In this document: positions 51,711-60,863 of the stretch, in pieces | How the letters are laid out: every line of letters begins with the position of its first letter | Position numbering within the stretch: position 1 is the first letter of the stretch | Assembly: GCA_964609695.1 (NCBI GenBank) | Contig: CAZSSP010000008.1 | Coordinates: forward strand, 1 to 64,000 | Source: JAGNHS01 sp964609695 | GTDB taxonomy: Bacteria; Bdellovibrionota; UBA2428 | Length of the DNA stretch: 64,000 bases | Reading direction: 5' to 3' | Made by a program: the position numbers and the translations under genes | Notes under the pieces: model-generated | The model's database searches: none | The model's input: only the letters and a program-made list of their open reading frames with translations | What the model was told of the DNA's origin: nothing

Positions 51711-52469
51711 ATGAAAACCTGGCGTAATGACATGCTGTTTGTGCTGACAATGGTTCTAATGTTAGCCCTAGCTTCAGCTTGTGGTAAGAAAAAGACTTCT
51801 ACTTCAGTAGGCACGACTACTCCTGTACCAACAACTAATCCCGCTCCTACTAGCAACGATATTCCTACTTCAGATATTCGAATTTGTTCTTTGGACATTA
51901 CAAATCTTTCAATCAATGCATTAGCGGCTTATATGTTTACGGGCACCGTTGAAAATATGGATGGCCCTGCAAGCGCTTGCTTGAAACTCTACGGGACTTC
52001 TAAGTATTTCGATGCTGCTATTCGAATTGAATATGAAGATGATTTCGGAATTCACTCATACAACATGGTTAAGGATTACACGATTTTCTCAGAAATTAAG
52101 AACAATGCACTACGAGTGATTTGGTTAGATAATTCAGGTTTCGTTGAACTTAAGGGTTCAAAGCAATCTAATGGAAAATATCTTACAACTATTAAATTCA
52201 GTAACCTTGCTACAACTGATGTAGCTCATACCTATAATTCAACTTTTAGCAGCGTTTATGACAATTGTAAGAACGGCTATTACACCGTCGCTCAATGCGC
52301 TAACTGGACTCAGCCAATTTACTCTTCGAGCTGGGGTCTTAATGGTGGTTATTACTCAGAGTCGCAGATGCTAACTCTTGTTGATCGTTATCTTGCGGGT
52401 CAATATGGGTCATCAGCGTACACTCTGGGCAAAATACAATTTTCTTTAAGTGATGTGGTTGTTCAATAG
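51711..52469 (+). CDS. Predicted lipoprotein, paralog of 50599
   Basis: This 252-residue lipoprotein has a hydrophobic leader and lipobox ASAC (Cys 24). A Thr/Pro linker with TTTPVPTTNPAPT follows, then a domain sharing the DGP-x2-x2-CL and EYEDD-x-GI-x-SY blocks with the 50599 product. Both keep paired Cys that could form a disulfide. No named family is recognised. It is preceded by its own sigma-54-like promoter, and the next lipoprotein follows after 10 bp, so the two are probably one transcript. Confidence 0.85.
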   Translation: MKTWRNDMLFVLTMVLMLALASACGKKKTSTSVGTTTPVPTTNPAPTSNDIPTSDIRICSLDITNLSINALAAYMFTGTVENMDGPASACLKLYGTSKYFDAAIRIEYEDDFGIHSYNMVKDYTIFSEIKNNALRVIWLDNSGFVELKGSKQSNGKYLTTIKFSNLATTDVAHTYNSTFSSVYDNCKNGYYTVAQCANWTQPIYSSSWGLNGGYYSESQMLTLVDRYLAGQYGSSAYTLGKIQFSLSDVVVQ

Positions 52470-52479
52470 GGAGTTTTTT

Positions 52480-52998
52480 ATGAAACGCTTTAGTTTGTTT
52501 TTAATGGTTATCGCACTGGGATTAAGCTTAGGCGCTTGCGGTAAAAAGAAAAAAGGTGGTGTCGTTGGAGTGCCCAATGGATATGGAAGCGGGCAGTATT
52601 GCCAGGTTCCGGGCGGTCGCTACGATAGAACTGTGCGCGGAAACTTCGGAATGGGCGGCGCTTATATTCAGTTAGACATTTATTCTGGTGAAGCTGGTTC
52701 AGTGGGCGCGGTCGGTTCTATAAATATTTCAAACCTTTCAGTGTTCCCTTATTTCTATGGCGGTTCTGTACCTTTCAGTACTTGCGTTTCTTCAATGGGT
52801 TACACTGGTTTCATTAATCGCAATACTTATTCTGGCGACGATATTAGCGTTGTACTTCGAGGCGATCAGGGAACTATTATTAGCTTAGGACAACAAGGTT
52901 ATAGCTCAATACTTGCGGGAAATACTTTAACTGGAACAGTGATTCTTCAAATAGATGCTTTTGGAATCATCCCACTTCCTTACACTTTAGATCCTTAA
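52480..52998 (+). CDS. Predicted lipoprotein
   Basis: This 172-residue lipoprotein is read from ATG 52480, which has AGGGAG six bases upstream; an in-frame upstream codon lies inside the previous gene. Leader and lipobox LGAC (Cys 20) lead to a Lys/Gly-rich stretch, then a Gly/Tyr/Ser-rich, beta-type domain (GMGGAYIQLDIYSG, DDISVVLRGDQGTIISL, GTVILQIDAFGIIPLPY). It does not share the DGP...C block of its two upstream neighbours. Likely an envelope lipoprotein, function unknown. Confidence 0.8.
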   Translation: MKRFSLFLMVIALGLSLGACGKKKKGGVVGVPNGYGSGQYCQVPGGRYDRTVRGNFGMGGAYIQLDIYSGEAGSVGAVGSINISNLSVFPYFYGGSVPFSTCVSSMGYTGFINRNTYSGDDISVVLRGDQGTIISLGQQGYSSILAGNTLTGTVILQIDAFGIIPLPYTLDP

Positions 52999-53040
52999 GA
53001 TTGTGAGCTAAGGCTCGAGCTGCTAATAGCTGTAAGAATT

Positions 53041-53637
53041 ATGTATTTAGCGCTCTCCTTAGCTTCTTCAAAAGGCCTTTGCATAATCATCAATCCTCAA
53101 TTTGAAATTCTAGCTCTCCGCGAGTGGGATGAGCGAGAAACTCTCGATCACTGGAAAGTGCTTGATAAAAGTATTTCAGAAATTTTAGAAGAAGCTAAAA
53201 TTCAAAGCTCTCAAATTAAAAAAATATTTTGCGTCCAAGGTCCAGGTGCTTATACGGGTTTACGAATTGCTTCTTCGTATGCACAAGGTATGGCCAAGGC
53301 GCTCGGAATTGATATTATTGGAATTCCAACTTTTGATTTAAATATTGAAGGACTTCCGTTTATTATTCCGCAAAGACATCAGCGAGCTCGCGATCTTGCT
53401 TGGGCTGATGCCAAGGCTCAGGGCTACGAGTTTTTAAAAATTGAAGACACTAATCGAGCTTCTTTAGTTGAAGTTTCAGATTCCGATTCAAAGTGGGGAT
53501 TTGCAGATTCAGAAAATATTCTATGGCCAACAGCTGAGCAATTGCTTCACGCAGTTAAATTAAATAACTCCAAAAACACTCCCTTTTCTTTATTTTATGG
53601 TTTGGGCGCTAAAGTCTTCGGCAAATATTTAACGTAG
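53041..53637 (+). CDS. tsaB: tRNA threonylcarbamoyladenosine biosynthesis protein TsaB
   Basis: TsaB is the YeaZ-type scaffold partner of TsaD in t6A37 tRNA modification. At 198 residues it begins MYLALSLASSKGL, followed by DHWKVLDKSISEILEEAKI, IKKIFCVQGPGAYTGLRIASSYAQGMA (the TsaB hallmark 'GPGSFTGLRIG...A.GLA'), and DIIGIPTFDLN. It is somewhat shorter than E. coli TsaB (231), with a trimmed C-terminal half. It is independent of the lipoprotein genes; element D lies after it. Confidence 0.9.
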   Translation: MYLALSLASSKGLCIIINPQFEILALREWDERETLDHWKVLDKSISEILEEAKIQSSQIKKIFCVQGPGAYTGLRIASSYAQGMAKALGIDIIGIPTFDLNIEGLPFIIPQRHQRARDLAWADAKAQGYEFLKIEDTNRASLVEVSDSDSKWGFADSENILWPTAEQLLHAVKLNNSKNTPFSLFYGLGAKVFGKYLT

Positions 53638-53660
53638 TTGTTTATTTCTTAATTAGAAAA

Positions 53661-53807
53661 AATATTCATGATGCACTCGGGGTGCATGCTTACGGTAGTA
53701 TTAATGACGGAAATACGGGACTTTCCTGACCTGGCGTACTAACGATGATTACAAAATTTGCAAAGATGGGCGTCCAAGGAAAGTCCCGTATTTCCGTAAT
53801 GGATATT
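53661..53807. repeat. Intergenic inverted-repeat element D
   Basis: Short outer arms AATATTCAT / ATGGATATT (one wobble, 53661-53669 / 53799-53807) enclose a hairpin GCAC-TCGGG-GTGC (53673-53685), identical over 13 bases with element B's core. A 21-bp perfect inverted repeat (53707-53727 / 53777-53797) with a 49-nt interior follows. It lies between convergent tsaB and the 53817 gene. It fills the gap and may end transcription from both sides. Confidence 0.85.
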
Positions 53808-53816
53808 GCTAAATTA

Positions 53817-54590
53817 TTAAGTACTGATCATCGACCCGAGCGATCCAACAAAAATTAGGACCATTAAAAAAATAGCCAGTGCAAAAATGCTCCACAACAA
53901 TAAATTTAAACCGTAGCTTGCTAAAAAAACTCTTGGATAAGATTCATTTGAAAGTACTTTTAATGCATTTAAATAATAAAAAATAGGAAGAACAGCGGCA
54001 AGAGTGGAGCCTAAAAATGGAAGTATAGAAAACCCAATAAAAGATTTTGCATAAAGTCCGGAAATAAATATTCCTTTAAAACTAATTTTGCTTTCAGGCA
54101 CTCCGAAAAGTTTTAATCCCCATTGACTCACCCAAACAAAACCTAAAAGAGATACGAGTGCCAAAATGGGTGCGCTAAATATTCCTGCTTGTTGAAAAAA
54201 CAACATAATGAAGGCCGCTTTGTCTTTTAATGGACCAAGATCAGGCCCAATCATCGATAATACAGAATCCTTTGTAGATGATCCGAGAACTCCATCAAAA
54301 CTATGTTCCACGTTATCCCATGCGCTCGTTGAAGAATGAAAAGAAGCGAGCCAATGAAAAAAGAAAAAACTTATAAAGGCCTTGGTCCAAACCCAGCTAA
54401 CCAGTTCGAGCTCAGAAGAGCTGCCTTTAAATGCAGAAAAAAACAAGGAGGGCTTTTTAAATAGAGTTTTTAAATCCTCTATCGGAGTGCTTTCACTAAT
54501 GTCATAGTAGTCGTCATTATCCACGGGCCCTGGTTTATCTTTTTGATTGGAAGATTCACCCTTAGGGCCGTGGATATAAATGTCGTCCAT
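53817..54590 (-). CDS. Polytopic membrane protein (Yip1-like), Gld operon
   Basis: This 257-residue protein has a cytoplasmic acidic N-terminus (about 1-45) with a Lys/Asp-rich start, then about five transmembrane segments (near 68-90, 130-158, 178-200, 205-220, 228-252). The layout and PSLFFSAFK start resemble Yip1-domain membrane proteins, though no diagnostic motif is strong. It is the last gene of the operon, starting at the stop of the GldG-like gene (1-bp overlap), so it probably works with that ABC system. Confidence 0.75.
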   Translation of the reverse strand: MDDIYIHGPKGESSNQKDKPGPVDNDDYYDISESTPIEDLKTLFKKPSLFFSAFKGSSSELELVSWVWTKAFISFFFFHWLASFHSSTSAWDNVEHSFDGVLGSSTKDSVLSMIGPDLGPLKDKAAFIMLFFQQAGIFSAPILALVSLLGFVWVSQWGLKLFGVPESKISFKGIFISGLYAKSFIGFSILPFLGSTLAAVLPIFYYLNALKVLSNESYPRVFLASYGLNLLLWSIFALAIFLMVLIFVGSLGSMIST

Positions 54591-56272
54591 TAAGAAGCTC
54601 TTCGACGTCTAGTAGCCCAAACACCTAAGACAATAAACATACAAGCAGCTAAGACTATGTAGCCTCGCACTTGATAAATATTTTTTTCAGTTAATTCAAG
54701 TCGGGCGTCTTTATTGTCTCGAGGTCTAATGCCCATAACGTCATTGTCTTCCAGGAGGTAATTCACAGAGCTTAGCAATAAGTCCATATTGGCAAATTGC
54801 TGAACGATAGCGTTCATAGCGAAGTGATGGTTACCAAAAAGAATAATTCTTACGCCTGGCTTGGCTGGACTTTCGGCTGCAGGAGTTTGCCCTGCTGCTG
54901 GAGTGGCGGGCGCTGTAATGGTGGGCGCGTTTTCAGCATATGCACTTGGGAATAGGCTAAAGCTGGAATTTGAACCATGCTCATCATTAGAATCTGCTGC
55001 AGCTTTCTTTTTATTTTTATCTTCTATAAGAACACCAATGGCGAGGGGTCCTTGTTGATCTCCGGCTTTTTTGCCAATTCCACCACGAAGATTACTCAAA
55101 TCTCCATTTTTTGAATAACTGACGGATTCAGAAGAAACAAAGCTTCTCACTTCAATATTGGGGTTTTGAGATTGAGTGGGCATTTTTACAGAGCTTGCAA
55201 AAGTGAAAAATACAGGCTGGCTAAAGGATTTAACAATTTCCACTCCTGAAGAATAATTCTTTGTGAGTACACCTAGAGGAGGTTGTTGCACTCTAGGATC
55301 AATCACTACATCTTTGTTTATGCTCACGCCATAATTTTCAAAAAGTTTACTCCAAGAAGCTGGAGTTCCAATTCCAAAAAGTGCCAATGTAGGGCCACCT
55401 TTTTCGATATAGGCTTTGAGCATTTTGACTTCTTTTTCTACGGCTTCACTTTGTGGGCCGGGGATGATGAGTGCTTCGCAATAGGCGGGTACTTCATCGA
55501 GCGCGGCTAAAATTAAATCTCGAACTTCATAAGAGGAATTAGCCAGTGCATCTTTAAAAAATGAAAGTCCTTCTGCCTCTGTATTATGAACATCGAGTTC
55601 TTTGTGACCACTGGTGATACAAACAGTTTTTTTACTTCCTTTGATAACCTGAATAACGGCATTAGTGAGTTGCTCTTCGGCTTTTGAGTCAGAGAAATTT
55701 TCAATTCGAGTTTCGCGGCCAGAAGAAGATTTTACGACTAAGACGTTGTTTCGAGTTATTTTAGATTTCTGTGCGCCAGCAGGATCAGATATAGGGTTTT
55801 TAACAATCACTTCAACTTTTCCGTTGGAAGCTTCTTTGTAATTATTTAAAAAACGGTCCATGTCTAAACTGCCCGACATTTGTTTAATGGAAGTTGTCCA
55901 AACCTCAACACTCACTTTTTCTTTAAGACCTTTGAGAACTTTTTGACTTTGATCACTGAGAGAATGAATTTTGTTGGCCGTTAAGTCCCAAGTTTTATTG
56001 TTAGATGAGGCTAGCCAATTCACAACTCCTACAATGAGAATTAAGCCTACACCTGTGAAAACTAGGCCTAGCGCAAATTGAGTGCTTCGCTTTTTAAGCC
56101 ATAAACGAACTTTATCGAGGCTTAAAACACACCAGAGTGCAGCGCTGGCTAAAAATAAAGACCAACAAGAATAGAAAACCCAGTCTAATAACCAAAGGTC
56201 TCTTACAAAGTGAGAAAGAATAATGATTAAGAAAATACTTATAATAAAAGCATTAGCGGCATACTTACGCAT
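54590..56272 (-). CDS. GldG-like ABC transporter auxiliary protein
   Basis: This 560-residue protein belongs to the GldG/'ABC-type uncharacterised transport system' group: N-terminal membrane segments (about 5-27, 32-52, 64-88), a large periplasmic part (about 95-535) with TSGHKELDVHNTEAEGLSFF and EVPAYCEALIIPGPQSEAVEKE, a segment rich in Ala/Pro (about 430-475), and a C-terminal membrane helix with RRRR end. It follows the permease by 4 bp. In Bacteroidetes GldA/F/G act in gliding; here the role is unknown, perhaps envelope export. Confidence 0.85.
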   Translation of the reverse strand: MRKYAANAFIISIFLIIILSHFVRDLWLLDWVFYSCWSLFLASAALWCVLSLDKVRLWLKKRSTQFALGLVFTGVGLILIVGVVNWLASSNNKTWDLTANKIHSLSDQSQKVLKGLKEKVSVEVWTTSIKQMSGSLDMDRFLNNYKEASNGKVEVIVKNPISDPAGAQKSKITRNNVLVVKSSSGRETRIENFSDSKAEEQLTNAVIQVIKGSKKTVCITSGHKELDVHNTEAEGLSFFKDALANSSYEVRDLILAALDEVPAYCEALIIPGPQSEAVEKEVKMLKAYIEKGGPTLALFGIGTPASWSKLFENYGVSINKDVVIDPRVQQPPLGVLTKNYSSGVEIVKSFSQPVFFTFASSVKMPTQSQNPNIEVRSFVSSESVSYSKNGDLSNLRGGIGKKAGDQQGPLAIGVLIEDKNKKKAAADSNDEHGSNSSFSLFPSAYAENAPTITAPATPAAGQTPAAESPAKPGVRIILFGNHHFAMNAIVQQFANMDLLLSSVNYLLEDNDVMGIRPRDNKDARLELTEKNIYQVRGYIVLAACMFIVLGVWATRRRRAS

Positions 56273-56276
56273 AAAA

Positions 56277-57068
56277 TTACGACCTCCAAGAACGACTTTC
56301 GAGTGAACGGTTAGTTAAAAATAAAAAAACAAAAATAATGGTCACCATGTATACGACAGATCGCAGCTCTATACTTCCTTTAAGAAAGTTAGTGAGATGC
56401 TCGTTGAAGCAGAGATGTTTGACTGCTTCTTGTAGGGGGCCAGGTCCCATTCCTTGAGCCGCAATACAAAACAAAATTCCAAAAGTGAAATTTGTAACAA
56501 AAGTGAGAACCAAAGCAATCAAAACACTTTCAGTGACACTCGACCAAAACAAACCGATTGAGACATAGCCTAAGCCGGTTAATATTAAGCCAACATAAGT
56601 GCTCACTATTATTCCCATGTCGGGGCCTCCGCCGGGTCCACCCGCGCTATAGAGTATGAGAAAAAATGGGAATATGAGAGTGAGTCCTAGTTTGATGAGC
56701 AACACAGTGCTGGCGGCTTTAAATTTTGAAATCACAAGCTCCCAAGTTCTTATGGGAGAAGTCATTAAAAGCACTAATGTGTTTTGCCGACTTTCTTCGG
56801 TGAATAACCGGAAAGTGAATAATGGCAAAATCATCATGATAATGAAATGCATATTGGCGTAGAAGGCTTCAGCCAATCGATCGATGGTGATAGCGGGCGC
56901 CATTCCAAACTGACTTCGTTGTGTGTAAACCATATAAGTTTGAAGAAAGAATAAAAACATGAAACCCATGAGCAACGTGAAGAGGCCAATGAAGACGTAA
57001 GCTAGGGGTGTATAGAAGTATCCTTTGATTTCTTTTTTCCAAATGGTCATAACGTTTCTAACAAACAT
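56277..57068 (-). CDS. ABC-2 type permease, GldF-like
   Basis: This 263-residue inner-membrane permease has six hydrophobic segments. Near the N-terminus KEIKGYFYTPLAYVFIGLFT is the typical GldF/NosY opening; the coupling segment TEESRQNTLVLLMTSPIRTW, followed by ELVISKFKA, is the ABC-2 motif. Six bases separate it from the ATPase-side gene's end, and 4 bp from the GldG-like gene. It is the membrane half of the exporter. Confidence 0.9.
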   Translation of the reverse strand: MFVRNVMTIWKKEIKGYFYTPLAYVFIGLFTLLMGFMFLFFLQTYMVYTQRSQFGMAPAITIDRLAEAFYANMHFIIMMILPLFTFRLFTEESRQNTLVLLMTSPIRTWELVISKFKAASTVLLIKLGLTLIFPFFLILYSAGGPGGGPDMGIIVSTYVGLILTGLGYVSIGLFWSSVTESVLIALVLTFVTNFTFGILFCIAAQGMGPGPLQEAVKHLCFNEHLTNFLKGSIELRSVVYMVTIIFVFLFLTNRSLESRSWRS

Positions 57069-57079
57069 GCTGATGCTCC

Positions 57080-57805
57080 TTAAGCTTGATGACTATCTTG
57101 AGAGATAATTTTTAAATAAGCCTGCTCTAAGTTACCGCCACTGCCTTGAGTGAGTTCATTCACACTTCCGTTGGCGAGCACTCGTCCTCTGTTGATGAGC
57201 ACTACGCGATCGCAGGTCATCATCACTTCGGGAAGTATGTGAGTGGAAAGTATAACAGTGTGAGTTTTGGCTAAATTTTTAATGAGGTTTCTTATTTCCA
57301 CAATTTGAACCGGATCGAGTCCAACAGTGGGTTCATCGAGAATAACCACTTCGGGATCGTGCACTATCGCTTGAGCAATGCCGACTCGTTGTCGATAACC
57401 TTTGGATAAGTTTCGTATAACGGACTGAGCGCGATCGGCTAATCCGCAATGGCTGAGAACATAATTAACTCGTTCAGGAATTTTAGCATTTGGAACTTGT
57501 TTGAGTTGCGCTACAAATTCTAAATATTCTTTAACTCTCATATCGAGGTATAGAGGTGGATTTTCTGGGAGATATCCTACGCGCTTTTTAATTTCCATGG
57601 GATCTTCGAAAACATCAAAGCCTGCAACTTTTGCTGAACCTGATGAGGCTGGCATAAAAGCACTCAGTATTTTCATGGTGGTCGACTTGCCCGCACCGTT
57701 GGGTCCTAGCAGGCCAAGTATTTCGCCCTTTTCGACCTTGAAGCTGATGCCGTGCAGCGCCGCAAAATCGCCATATTTTTTTTCGAGATTAGAAACTTCG
57801 ATCAT
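57080..57805 (-). CDS. ABC transporter ATP-binding protein, GldA-like
   Basis: This 241-residue ATPase has Walker A GLLGPNGAGKSTTMK, Q-loop region GYLPENPPLYLDMRVKEYL, signature LSKGYRQRVGIAQAI, Walker B VVILDEPTVGLDP and switch His in VILSTHILPEV. The signature 'LSKGYRQRVG' and GYLPENPPLY are those of the GldA/gliding or CcmA-like multidrug subgroup. It is the first gene of the four-gene operon (ATPase, permease, GldG-like, membrane protein) and divergent from the HDOD gene. Confidence 0.93.
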   Translation of the reverse strand: MIEVSNLEKKYGDFAALHGISFKVEKGEILGLLGPNGAGKSTTMKILSAFMPASSGSAKVAGFDVFEDPMEIKKRVGYLPENPPLYLDMRVKEYLEFVAQLKQVPNAKIPERVNYVLSHCGLADRAQSVIRNLSKGYRQRVGIAQAIVHDPEVVILDEPTVGLDPVQIVEIRNLIKNLAKTHTVILSTHILPEVMMTCDRVVLINRGRVLANGSVNELTQGSGGNLEQAYLKIISQDSHQA

Positions 57806-57912
57806 GCGATGAACCTCCTATGATGTGCAAGATGGAGTTTCATTCTCTGCACTAACAAAGTCAAGGGCTTGGCTCCCGATTTTGACTTATCCTGCTACAA
57901 TGGGAAGAGCCT

Positions 57913-59190
57913 ATGGCAATTGATCTTTTTGATTTCTATAAACGCTGTCTTTTGCCATTAACGCCGCATCCTGCCGTTACCAAAATTCTCAAATATGTAA
58001 TGAGTGGCGGCGAAACTACTGATGACTTTGCCGAAGTTCTCCATTTCGATCCCGAATTACAGCACTGGGCACGAGTGACGGTGCAGAGAATGGGGAAAGG
58101 TGCCACAAAAATTGAGCAAGTGATTACACTTTTAGGACAAGATCGCATTCGGGATATGGTTTTGGGTCGTTACATTGAAAGAGCTTTTGTAAAAGCAGAA
58201 AAATCATTAGTAGCACAAGCAGTCTCAGAAGCTAAGTCAGCGGCTCCAAGTGAGGACGCTGCTGAAAAGGGGGCCGCAAAACCCGGAGGCACTTTAAGAC
58301 ATGCGGCCAAAGTGAGTGATGATAAAAAAGCTGCTAAAAGTGATGCTAAAGAAGCTGTAGAATCTCCTCTCAATACTCTTCCCCCAGAGCTACCTGCGCC
58401 CATGACATCGAGCGAGGCGGCTTCTGAAATTATTCCTGATGTTATGGGTTACAAAAATTATTTAAGCTTTGCTATTCGCGCTGAAAACGTAGCCACTGAA
58501 ATTAGAAATTCCTATCCCGGTCAAGCCTTTGCAGGAGGAGTGCTTTTTGATTATGTGAGAGAATTTTTACAAAGCTTGCCTGATATTGAAAAGCTGAGCG
58601 ATGAACGATTGAAAAACATTCCTCAATATGTAGGAAATATTTTTGAAGACGGACTTCGCTGTGGAATCGCGGCGAATTCACTGATGTCTAAAATTGTGAT
58701 TCGCCATCAAAAAACAATTTTTGTTACGGCACTTTGTCACAATATTGGTAAAGCTTTATTGTTGGCTTATGACCCTTTGAAGTTTGAAAGTGCTTTTATT
58801 AAATCAACAGGTTCGGATGCGGCTCATAGAGTTGATTCAACAGATGCCGAAGAAGAACTTTTTGATTTTGACCATGCTCAAGCTGGATCTTTGTTTTTTC
58901 GTCGCTTGAGTTTTTTTGAAGATATAGAAATGTCGATCGATTTCCATCATCATCCTCATTTGCTTCGGTTTTCAGATCCTAACTTGTTTGCTCTAACGTG
59001 TGCTTTAAGATTAAGCGGAGCTTTAGTGAAGATTTATGAAAAGAATAGAGCTAGAAATCCTAAAATTGATATGATTCCCGACGCTCGACTCAAGCTCACT
59101 GAAGATTTTAAATTTTTAAAATTAAGTGAAAAGGATTGGGGAGCCGTTAAAGCCGATTATTATCAGAAACTCATTAAAGCAGGCCTTTAA
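57913..59190 (+). CDS. HDOD-domain signalling protein
   Basis: This 425-residue cytoplasmic protein has an N-terminal part LTPHPAVTKILKYVMSGGETT, then FAEVLHFDPELQHWARVTVQRMG and IEQVITLLGQDRIRDMVLGRYI, the HDOD pattern. A low-complexity Ala/Lys-rich linker (about 100-165) interrupts the domain, and the second part carries HNIGKALLLAYDP, FDHAQAGSLFFRRLSF and DFHHHPHLLRF. HDOD proteins are non-catalytic relatives of HD phosphohydrolases in signalling. The stop overlaps the convergent gene by 4 bp. The linker may be a lineage insertion. Confidence 0.82.
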   Translation: MAIDLFDFYKRCLLPLTPHPAVTKILKYVMSGGETTDDFAEVLHFDPELQHWARVTVQRMGKGATKIEQVITLLGQDRIRDMVLGRYIERAFVKAEKSLVAQAVSEAKSAAPSEDAAEKGAAKPGGTLRHAAKVSDDKKAAKSDAKEAVESPLNTLPPELPAPMTSSEAASEIIPDVMGYKNYLSFAIRAENVATEIRNSYPGQAFAGGVLFDYVREFLQSLPDIEKLSDERLKNIPQYVGNIFEDGLRCGIAANSLMSKIVIRHQKTIFVTALCHNIGKALLLAYDPLKFESAFIKSTGSDAAHRVDSTDAEEELFDFDHAQAGSLFFRRLSFFEDIEMSIDFHHHPHLLRFSDPNLFALTCALRLSGALVKIYEKNRARNPKIDMIPDARLKLTEDFKFLKLSEKDWGAVKADYYQKLIKAGL

Positions 59191-60674
59191 GCGGCGGCTG
59201 TTTCGCTCATGAGTTTTTTAATTTTTTCTTCGAGTTCAGCAATAGACTTATCTTTATTGGCAATAGATTCTAGAAGCTTTTTAAGTTCCGTTTGTAAGCT
59301 TTCTACCTTCCTTTTGAGGTGTTCGTTGTTGTCGATGAGTTCTTTGTCGGTGGTGGCTTGTCGGCGTGTTTTCATAAGATGTAAAAGATCTTTTGAGAGT
59401 TCCGCGCAAACTTGGTTGAGTTGTGTGATGGTGATGTTGAGTTTTTGAACTTCTCCTGGATTTTGAATCACAAGCTCTTCATTGGCTTTAGCTTGAGCTT
59501 CTTTTGGATTTTCCTTTTTAGCTTGAAAAAGTCCTTTAACATTATCTACAGCAGTGGGCCTAGCGCTGCCTCGAGGTTTATCACCTACAATGGCGGGTTC
59601 TCTGAGTATGTCTTCTAAGTCTTTAGAATTGACTTTTTTAGAAGCCATAGACTTGGTGTTGGTCGTTTCAATAACAGCTTCAGCCACTTTAGTGTTTTCA
59701 AGTGCGATGCCGCTGGCTGCAATTTTTTTAGCGATTTCTTCGGTCATTTCATCGCTAGGCTCTGTGTGTGAAAATGAGAAACAATAGCCAGCGGAGTTGG
59801 CTTCGCCGGACTTTTTAGGAAAGCTGAGTCTAGTGACAAGATAAACAGGGTCGTTTTGATCGTTGCTCTGCTTAAAGGATCCGTGAAAAAATAAGAGAGT
59901 TTCTGAATGTTGAATGCTGTGGAAAAATTCTGGGAAAATTGAATTAGGTGGAGAAGCTTTTTGGCCAAGAGCCTGAACAGAACTGGTAAAATCTTTTTTT
60001 ATAGAATCCAGAGCGGTGGCTTTGGAAAAGCTGGAAATGGCAATGACTAATTTCAGAGGATCTAATCCAAAATGAATTTTAAAGGGTGAAGTGACTTCGA
60101 ATTTGCCGCCCTGAACTTTTCCGTGGGGTAGAGTGAGGCCCCTTAAGAGCTTGTTGGTTTTGTCGTTGTCGATTCCAAATTTATTTAAAAATGTGGTCAG
60201 CAATTTTTCGAATTGTTCGAAGTCTTTGGTGCTGTTGATATCTTCCGTTGAAAATTTTCCGCTGTTTTGCAGGAAGAGTTTTAGAGTCACATCGTGGTCG
60301 AAAAAAACTGTGTGATAAAGAGTTCCACACATAAAAGAGTGATCGAGTCTTTGAAGCGGCGGAAAAAAGCCTCTAAAGAAACTGTGTTTATAGGGCTCGG
60401 TGATGTGTTCAGTGGCCGGTTCGCCGAGTAAATAAACATGGGCTGTAGTTTTATGTTTGTTAAAAAATTCAAAACTGCTGAAGCCTGCACAGGCGGGGTG
60501 AAAAGCATCGATTAAAATAACAGTGCCGTTATGTTGGAGATGTTCAAGTGGAATTTCTTCGAGTTTTTCGGCACGTCTCATGAGATATTCGCGCGCGCTT
60601 CTTTCTCTTGATAATAGCGCTTTCCAGAGAGGCAAATAGGAATCTTGCCCTCCGACTAACCAAACAACTCTCAT
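59187..60674 (-). CDS. Large cytoplasmic protein with C-terminal coiled coil
   Basis: This 495-residue protein has no signal peptide. The N-terminal 110 residues (MRVVWLVGGQDSYL, NGTVILIDAFHPACAG, TAHVYLLGEPATE) read as an alternating beta-alpha domain like a degenerate receiver: VILIDAFHP is in the place of the phospho-acceptor strand. A middle mixed domain (about 115-330) has no match. Residues about 415-490 form a heptad-rich coiled coil (LNQVCAELSKDLLHLMKTR, LKRKVESLQTELKKLLES). The family is not recognised. It is convergent with the HDOD gene and divergent from pilA. Confidence 0.75.
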   Translation of the reverse strand: MRVVWLVGGQDSYLPLWKALLSRERSAREYLMRRAEKLEEIPLEHLQHNGTVILIDAFHPACAGFSSFEFFNKHKTTAHVYLLGEPATEHITEPYKHSFFRGFFPPLQRLDHSFMCGTLYHTVFFDHDVTLKLFLQNSGKFSTEDINSTKDFEQFEKLLTTFLNKFGIDNDKTNKLLRGLTLPHGKVQGGKFEVTSPFKIHFGLDPLKLVIAISSFSKATALDSIKKDFTSSVQALGQKASPPNSIFPEFFHSIQHSETLLFFHGSFKQSNDQNDPVYLVTRLSFPKKSGEANSAGYCFSFSHTEPSDEMTEEIAKKIAASGIALENTKVAEAVIETTNTKSMASKKVNSKDLEDILREPAIVGDKPRGSARPTAVDNVKGLFQAKKENPKEAQAKANEELVIQNPGEVQKLNITITQLNQVCAELSKDLLHLMKTRRQATTDKELIDNNEHLKRKVESLQTELKKLLESIANKDKSIAELEEKIKKLMSETAAA

Positions 60675-60863
60675 GTTACTGATATCGGAGGATTTTCTTG
60701 AATTCTTAATTTTTCCGTATCTATTTTAGGCGCTGTTCGACATTTTACAGACGCATTTTTGACAAGCCGAAATATTCGCAAAACTGAGAGAAAAGCTTAA
60801 ACAGTGTGCCCCTCCTAAGTTCTTTGATTTGCTAATATTAACCGCATTTTAACAGTCGAAAAA

